A DNA stretch of 45,931 nt from Frankiaceae bacterium (GTDB lineage: Bacteria; Actinomycetota; Actinomycetes; BP-191). Position numbers and translations under genes: made by a program. This document shows, one piece after another, positions 41,457-45,931 of this stretch. Location of the stretch: positions 1 to 45,931 of the forward strand of contig JAVEEC010000128.1 in the NCBI GenBank assembly GCA_030840645.1, written 5' to 3'. Numbering within the stretch: position 1 is the first letter of the stretch; each line of letters opens with the position of its first letter. Below the pieces are notes generated by a model that was not told the DNA's origin, ran no database searches, and worked only from the letters and a program-made list of their open reading frames with translations.

Positions 41457-42775
41457 GGGCGCCGCGCGTCGCGGGCGCCGTTCTCCTCGTCGCCGTCGCG
41501 CTGGTCGCGCCCGGCGGAGCGGGCGCCGCGGGCTGCGCCAACGTCGTCGCGCGCGGCCACGGCTGGACGACGATCCGGTCGCCGTTCGCGGTACCCGAGG
41601 TCGTGGTGCCGCCCCCGACGAACGCCCGCTCGTTCGAGAACAGCGGCTACTCGGTCGTCGAGGGGCAGTACCTGACCGACCATGCGGTCGACCCGGACAC
41701 GCCGAGCCGGCTGGTCGCGACCGACGGCGTCACCATCGTGCGGAGCACCGACGCCGGGTGTACCTGGACGCGGGTCTTCAGTGTCGGGCGGCCAGGAGGC
41801 AGCGGTCACGACGTCGCCGTCGACGGACGGATCATGGACTTCGCCGTCGAGTCGACCCGGCTCCCCGCCGCGCGCCAGCGGATGTACGCGACCGTGCAGC
41901 CGGTGAACGGCGCCACGTCGTTCGACGTCGCCACCAGCGCCGACGGCGGCGCGACCTGGACCCGCTCGCCGGGCCCGGCCTGCGCCGACGGCCTGGTCGC
42001 GATGGCGCCGTCGCGGCCGGCGACGGTTTACCTCAACTGCTACGGGTCCTCCACCGAGACGTTCTGGGTGTCGGCCGACGCGGCGAAGACGTGGACCAAG
42101 CGTGAGTCAAAGGTGTTCGGCAACCCGTGGATGAAGGGGGGCTTCGCCGTCAGCCCGCTCGACCCCGACGAGATCTGGACCTCGGGGATGGGGTACGGCC
42201 CCGAACAGTACAAGCAGTACTGGACGATTCTCCGCACGACCGATGCCGGGCGGTCGTGGCAGTACATGCTCCAGACGCAGGACCACAGGGACTTCTACGG
42301 GATCGGCCTCCAGCTGGTGCCCGCGGCGCGCGGTCGCGGCCTGTCCGTCGTCGCGTGGAACCACGACGCGATCCTGCTGTTCGAGGCGCCGAAGCGGTGG
42401 CGCAACCTCGTCGTCCCCACGCCGTCCGGGCAGGCCGGCGCGATCGAGCTCGTGACGTTCGGCGAGCGCGCGTCGCGCCTCGTCGTGGTCGCGGGGTACG
42501 GCGTCGCCGGCGGCCACGACATCTACCCGTACGGCCCGACCTGCACCGAGCACCAGCGGATGCTGTCGTACGACCTGCGCGCACGGCGCTGGCGGTTCCT
42601 CACCACTCCGGAGGTGGCGCACGACGCGTCCGCCATGTTCTCCCTCCGCGCGGCCGGGCCGGCGTACTACGCCCGCGAGTCCGGGTACCGGCAGGGCGAC
42701 TGCCACACCACCTCGGGGCAGTGGACCACCGGCATGCGGGAGTCGTACGTCGTGAAGTACACGGGGCCGACGTGA
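41453..42775 (+). CDS. Secreted BNR/sortilin-like propeller protein
   Basis: 440 residues. Sec signal peptide (GAVLLVAVALVAPGGAGA), then a BNR-type propeller with Asp-box turns (STDAGCTWTRVF, SADGGATWTRSP, SADAAKTWTKRE, TTDAGRSWQYML). The first blades align with those of the preceding protein: HAVDPDTPSRLVATDGV against YAVDPQVPERLYATNGV, and STDAGCTW against TLDSGCHW. The two genes therefore look like diverged paralogues, this one lacking the VWA, linker and anchor. BNR propellers occur in sialidases and sortilin-like receptors; no sialidase Arg triad or Tyr/Glu site can be asserted, so a binding role is more likely. The ATG and GTG junctions on both sides overlap by 4 bases. Confidence 0.82.
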   Translation: MRAPRVAGAVLLVAVALVAPGGAGAAGCANVVARGHGWTTIRSPFAVPEVVVPPPTNARSFENSGYSVVEGQYLTDHAVDPDTPSRLVATDGVTIVRSTDAGCTWTRVFSVGRPGGSGHDVAVDGRIMDFAVESTRLPAARQRMYATVQPVNGATSFDVATSADGGATWTRSPGPACADGLVAMAPSRPATVYLNCYGSSTETFWVSADAAKTWTKRESKVFGNPWMKGGFAVSPLDPDEIWTSGMGYGPEQYKQYWTILRTTDAGRSWQYMLQTQDHRDFYGIGLQLVPAARGRGLSVVAWNHDAILLFEAPKRWRNLVVPTPSGQAGAIELVTFGERASRLVVVAGYGVAGGHDIYPYGPTCTEHQRMLSYDLRARRWRFLTTPEVAHDASAMFSLRAAGPAYYARESGYRQGDCHTTSGQWTTGMRESYVVKYTGPT

Positions 42776-43680
42776 CCGCGCGGACCGCTCTGGCCGCGGC
42801 CGTCGCGGTCGCGCTCTCGGTGACGCCGGCGCACGCCGCCGCTCGACCGCGCGAGCTGCTGCCGAACCTCGTCGCGCTGCCGACCCAGGCGCTCTACGTC
42901 GGCGGTCCAGGCGACGCGTACGTCACCAGCTCGCGCGAGGTCGTGCACGGCTGCGACCCGGCCGACGTCGCGCAGCGCGGTGCGCGACGCTGCCTGCGCT
43001 TCGACACCATCGTCGCCAACTTCGGTACGGGGCCGTTCGAGATCCGTACCGACGCGTCCACCGCAGCGGGGGCGCGGGCGGTGGCGCAACGCGTGTACCG
43101 CAGCGACGGCTCGTACTCCGACGTCCGTGCCGGAACGTTCGAGCTCGACCCAGCGCACGCGCACTTTCACATCACGCAGTTCGCGGTGGCGGCGTTGTGG
43201 CGTTCGACGGCCGGCGGCGTGCGGCTCGGGCGGTCACCGGTGCGGACCGGCGACAAGGCCGGCTTCTGCCTGGAGGACGTCCAGCACCGCGGCGGCAACG
43301 CCGAGGCCGCGTACACCTGGCCCGTCGCGTGCTACCCCGTTCCGGGTCCTGGCGGGTCGCTGACGCAGGTGCAGGGCATCTCGGTGGGCTGGTCCGACGT
43401 GTACGACATCGCGGTCCCGCACCAGTACGTGGAGATCTCCGGCGTCGCGGACGGCTACTACCTGCTGCAGGTCACCGTCGACCCCGGGCACCGCGTGCGC
43501 GAGCGGACGACCCGCGACAACGTCGTCTGGCAGCGGGTCCGGCTCTGCGGCAACGCCGTCGACCTCGTCGGCCGCACGTCCGCCTGCGCGTCCGGCCGGC
43601 CGGCGCCGACGCCGGGCGCGCTGCCGCTGTTCGGCCCGCCGCGTCCGGGACGGCCGGCGTACTGCGCCGTCCGGCCCTGA
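42772..43680 (+). CDS. Secreted lysyl-oxidase-family protein
   Basis: 302 residues. Sec signal peptide ending AHA-A. The body matches bacterial lysyl oxidase-like proteins: LLPNLVALP at the start, RFDTIVANFGTGPFEIR, the copper-binding HAHFH (His129, His131, His133), GFCLEDVQ, GISVGWSDVYD, and YYLLQVTVDPGHRVRE with TRDNVVWQRVRL. In animals these copper amine oxidases with a Lys/Tyr-derived quinone crosslink collagen and elastin; bacterial members are little studied. Here it may oxidise Lys of a surface protein, possibly one encoded by its own operon. The WHxCH motif of animal enzymes is not preserved exactly. Last gene of the operon; its stop abuts the convergent DUF6104-like gene with no spacer. 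Confidence 0.85.
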   Translation: MTARTALAAAVAVALSVTPAHAAARPRELLPNLVALPTQALYVGGPGDAYVTSSREVVHGCDPADVAQRGARRCLRFDTIVANFGTGPFEIRTDASTAAGARAVAQRVYRSDGSYSDVRAGTFELDPAHAHFHITQFAVAALWRSTAGGVRLGRSPVRTGDKAGFCLEDVQHRGGNAEAAYTWPVACYPVPGPGGSLTQVQGISVGWSDVYDIAVPHQYVEISGVADGYYLLQVTVDPGHRVRERTTRDNVVWQRVRLCGNAVDLVGRTSACASGRPAPTPGALPLFGPPRPGRPAYCAVRP

Positions 43681-43854
43681 CTACTCGTCGTCGTCGAGGC
43701 GGGCGAGCCAGGTCGCGACGCGGTCGACCGGCGTCTCGTACTCCGGGTTCAGGTCGACGAAGTCGCGCAGCCGCTCGGCCAGCCAGGCGAGCGTGACCTG
43801 CTCGCCGCCCCGGCGTTCGGCCAGCTCCTCGATGCCCTTGTCGGTGAAGTACAC
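43681..43854 (-). CDS. DUF6104-like small protein downstream of kgd
   Basis: 57 residues, translated by hand from the sequence. It starts VYFTDKGIEELAERR and ends ATWLARLDDDE. It is mixed alpha and acidic, with no signal or membrane segment. I recognise it as the small conserved protein that sits directly downstream of the 2-oxoglutarate dehydrogenase E1 gene in streptomycetes and relatives (DUF6104); its role is unknown, but the fixed position suggests an accessory to the oxoglutarate complex. The GTG start lies 7 bases after the kgd stop. Confidence 0.82.
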   Translation of the reverse strand: MYFTDKGIEELAERRGGEQVTLAWLAERLRDFVDLNPEYETPVDRVATWLARLDDDE

Positions 43855-43861
43855 GGCAGGT

Positions 43862-45931
43862 CTACTCGAACGCCGCCGTGACCAGCGCCTGCTGCTCGGC
43901 GTCGTGGACCTTCGACGAGCCGGTCGCGGGTGAGGCCGACGCCTTGCGCGAGACGCGGCGCAGTGCCCGGCCCTCGCCGAGGTGCTCCGGGAGGTTCAGC
44001 GCCATGAACGGCCACGCGCCCTGGTTGGCCGGCTCCTCCTGGCACCAGACGACGTCGGTGACGCCCGGGTAGCGGTCCAGCTCGGCGCGCAGCTCGGCGA
44101 CCGGCATCGGGTAGAGCCGCTCGACGCGGACAAGCGCGACGTCGTCGACGCCCTGCTTCTCGCGGTACGCGGCGAGGTCGTAGTGGACCTTGCCTGCGGT
44201 GAGGACGACGCGGCGGACGTTGGTCGCCGTGTCGCCGATCACCGGCAGGAACCCGCGTGCCGTGAAGTCGTCGGCGGCGCTGACGGCGGCCTTGTTGCGG
44301 AGCATCGACTTCGGCGTGATGACGACGAGCGGGCGGCGCTTGCTGCCCTTCACCTGGAGCCGGAGCAGGTGGGCGTAGTTGGCCGGAGTGGTCGGCGTGG
44401 CGACGGTGATGTTGTCCTCGGCGCAGAGCGTGAGGAAGCGTTCGATCCGCGCGGACGAGTGGTCCGGGCCCTGGCCCTCGTAGCCGTGGGGGAGCAGCAT
44501 GACCAGCCCGCTGTGCTGGCCCCACTTCGCCTCGGCGGCGCCGACGAACTCGTCGATGATCGACTGGGCGCCGTTGACGAAGTCGCCGAACTGCGCCTCC
44601 CACGCGACCAGCGCCTCGGGCCGCGCGACGGCGTATCCGTACTCGAAGCCGAGCGCCGCGAACTCGCTGAGCAGGCTGTCGTAAACGAAGAACGGTGCCT
44701 GCTCGGGCGACAGGTGGCAGAGCGGGATGAACTCCGCGCCGGTCCGCCTGTCCACGACGACGGCGTGCCGCTGGCCGAACGTGCCCCTCCGCGAGTCCTG
44801 CCCGGCGAGGCGCACCGGGTGCCCCTCCATGAGCAGCGAGCCGAACGCGAACGCCTCGCCGAGCGCCCAGTCGATCGTGCCGTCGGCGAGCATCTGCGCG
44901 CGCCGCTGGAGCTGCGGCAGCAGCCGCGGGTGCGGCGTGAACCCGTCGGGCAGCGCGAGCTGCGCGTCCACGACGCGCTTCAGCACGTCGTCGGTCACCG
45001 TCGTGTCGACGGCCTCCTCGGCGAGGTGCTCCATCGGCGGCTCGACCGAGGGCCGCGACTCGCTGTCGCGCGTCTGCACGAACACGCTCTCCAGGTGCGC
45101 CTGGTAGTTGCGCAGCACCTCCTCGGCGTCGGCGACGGTGATGTCGCCGCGGCCGATCAACGCCTCCGTGTAGCGCTTGCGGGTCGACCGGTGCGCGTCG
45201 ATCAGGTCGTACATCAACGGCTGGGTGAACGACGGCTCGTCCACCTCGGAGTGGCCGCGGCGGCGGTAGCAGACCAGGTCGATGACGACGTCCTTGTGGA
45301 ACGCCTGCCGGAACTCGAACGCCAGCCGCCCCACCCGCACGCACGCCTCGGGGTCGTCGCCGTTGACGTGGAAGATCGGCGCCTGCACCATCCGCGCGAC
45401 GTCGGTGCAGTAGACGGACGACCGCGCGCTGGCGGCGCTGGTCGTGAAGCCGAGCTGGTTGTTCACGACGACGTGCACCGTGCCGCCGGTGCGGTAGCCG
45501 GAGAGCTGGCTGAGGTTCAGCGTCTCCGCGACGACGCCCTGGCCGGCGAACGCGGCGTCGCCGTGCAGCAGCACCGGCAGCACCGAGTACCCCGACTCGC
45601 CGCGGTTGATGCGGTCCTGCTTGGCTCGCACGATGCCTTCGAGCACCGGGTCGACGGCCTCGAGGTGCGACGGGTTGGACGCGAGCGACACCGCGACGGT
45701 CGCGCCGTCCGGCGCCTTGAACGTCCCCTCCGCGCCGAGGTGGTACTTCACGTCGCCGGAGCCCTGCGTGGTGCCCTGGTCGAGGTCGCCGTCGAACTCC
45801 CGGAAGATCTGGCCGTACGACTTGCCGACGATGTTGGCGAGCACGTTGAGCCGGCCACGGTGGGTCATGCCCATCACGACCTCGCCCACGTGGGACACCG
45901 CGGCCTCGTCGAGCAGGCACTGGAGCATTGG
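43862..45931 (-). CDS. kgd: Multifunctional 2-oxoglutarate decarboxylase/dehydrogenase E1 (partial, C-terminal)
   Basis: The C-terminal 689 residues are present; the gene runs off the window at 45931. Recognisable are the oxoglutarate dehydrogenase E1 blocks: [44 protein letters not shown] and [19 protein letters not shown]. Also present are the TPP-binding stretch with [11 protein letters not shown] and [19 protein letters not shown], and the transketolase-like C-terminal domain with [17 protein letters not shown]. In actinobacteria this E1 is usually fused to a succinyltransferase-like N-terminal domain (Kgd), which cannot be checked here. It converts 2-oxoglutarate to succinyl-dihydrolipoyl groups or succinic semialdehyde in the TCA cycle. 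The small DUF6104-like gene follows 7 bases downstream. Confidence 0.94.
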   Translation of the reverse strand, partial: PMLQCLLDEAAVSHVGEVVMGMTHRGRLNVLANIVGKSYGQIFREFDGDLDQGTTQGSGDVKYHLGAEGTFKAPDGATVAVSLASNPSHLEAVDPVLEGIVRAKQDRINRGESGYSVLPVLLHGDAAFAGQGVVAETLNLSQLSGYRTGGTVHVVVNNQLGFTTSAASARSSVYCTDVARMVQAPIFHVNGDDPEACVRVGRLAFEFRQAFHKDVVIDLVCYRRRGHSEVDEPSFTQPLMYDLIDAHRSTRKRYTEALIGRGDITVADAEEVLRNYQAHLESVFVQTRDSESRPSVEPPMEHLAEEAVDTTVTDDVLKRVVDAQLALPDGFTPHPRLLPQLQRRAQMLADGTIDWALGEAFAFGSLLMEGHPVRLAGQDSRRGTFGQRHAVVVDRRTGAEFIPLCHLSPEQAPFFVYDSLLSEFAALGFEYGYAVARPEALVAWEAQFGDFVNGAQSIIDEFVGAAEAKWGQHSGLVMLLPHGYEGQGPDHSSARIERFLTLCAEDNITVATPTTPANYAHLLRLQVKGSKRRPLVVITPKSMLRNKAAVSAADDFTARGFLPVIGDTATNVRRVVLTAGKVHYDLAAYREKQGVDDVALVRVERLYPMPVAELRAELDRYPGVTDVVWCQEEPANQGAWPFMALNLPEHLGEGRALRRVSRKASASPATGSSKVHDAEQQALVTAAFE

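Overview
This is a GC-rich chromosomal window from an actinomycete that I cannot name to genus. The evidence is a WhiB1-type regulator, a PdtaS sensor kinase, a SigF/RsbW pair, a Kgd-type 2-oxoglutarate enzyme with its small downstream partner, nickel superoxide dismutase, GTG-rich starts, many 4-base ATGA/GTGA gene overlaps, and several promoters that leave no room for a 5' leader. I see no tRNA, rRNA, CRISPR array, insertion sequence, phage gene or integration site, and no intergenic gap exceeds 300 bases.

Layout, 0-14 kb (signalling and regulation): a thioredoxin reductase with a fused N-terminal glutaredoxin domain is cut by the window start. It is followed by a small secreted Cys-rich protein, and on the minus strand by an operon of acetolactate-synthase-like enzyme, small membrane protein and double GNAT acetyltransferase. 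Next come pdtaS, a small membrane protein, whiB1 with a CRP-like site, and a partner-switching set: a HATPase anti-sigma-like protein with an unknown partner, divergent from a PAS-GAF-GAF-PP2C phosphatase. A glycerophosphodiesterase, a putative lipoprotein, a diacylglycerol-kinase-family lipid kinase, and rsbW-sigF complete the block. The order pdtaS, whiB1, lipid kinase resembles the mycobacterial Rv3220c-Rv3218 neighbourhood.

14-31 kb (envelope and metabolism): a Tat-type metallophosphoesterase with a degenerate sortase motif, a DUF3159 membrane protein, two overlapping crcB fluoride-channel genes, a large M6 metalloprotease with an LPSTG anchor, and a GNAT. These are followed by sodN divergent from its protease gene sodX, a RmlC-type epimerase, a polar amino-acid ABC transporter, malic enzyme, a zinc-less MDR reductase, two tandem PQQ-type sugar dehydrogenases each with its own leaderless promoter, and a DUF2231 membrane protein.

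31-43.7 kb (the most unusual part): a STAND-type ATPase with an N-terminal HTH-like segment and no C-terminal sensor repeats precedes a tightly packed run of six genes. They encode an FtsH-like membrane AAA protease with a long Ala/Pro-rich extracytoplasmic insert, a double-AAA ATPase whose first Walker A is altered, a secreted beta-propeller protein, a membrane-anchored protein combining a BNR-like propeller with an integrin-beta-like von Willebrand A region, a second secreted BNR propeller paralogous to it, and a lysyl-oxidase-family protein. Spacings of -4 to +4 bases imply one transcript. I infer a coupled cytoplasmic proteolysis or unfolding and cell-surface assembly system; I know of no described system with this composition.

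43.7-45.9 kb: the small DUF6104-like gene and the C-terminal 689 residues of kgd, on the minus strand and running off the window.
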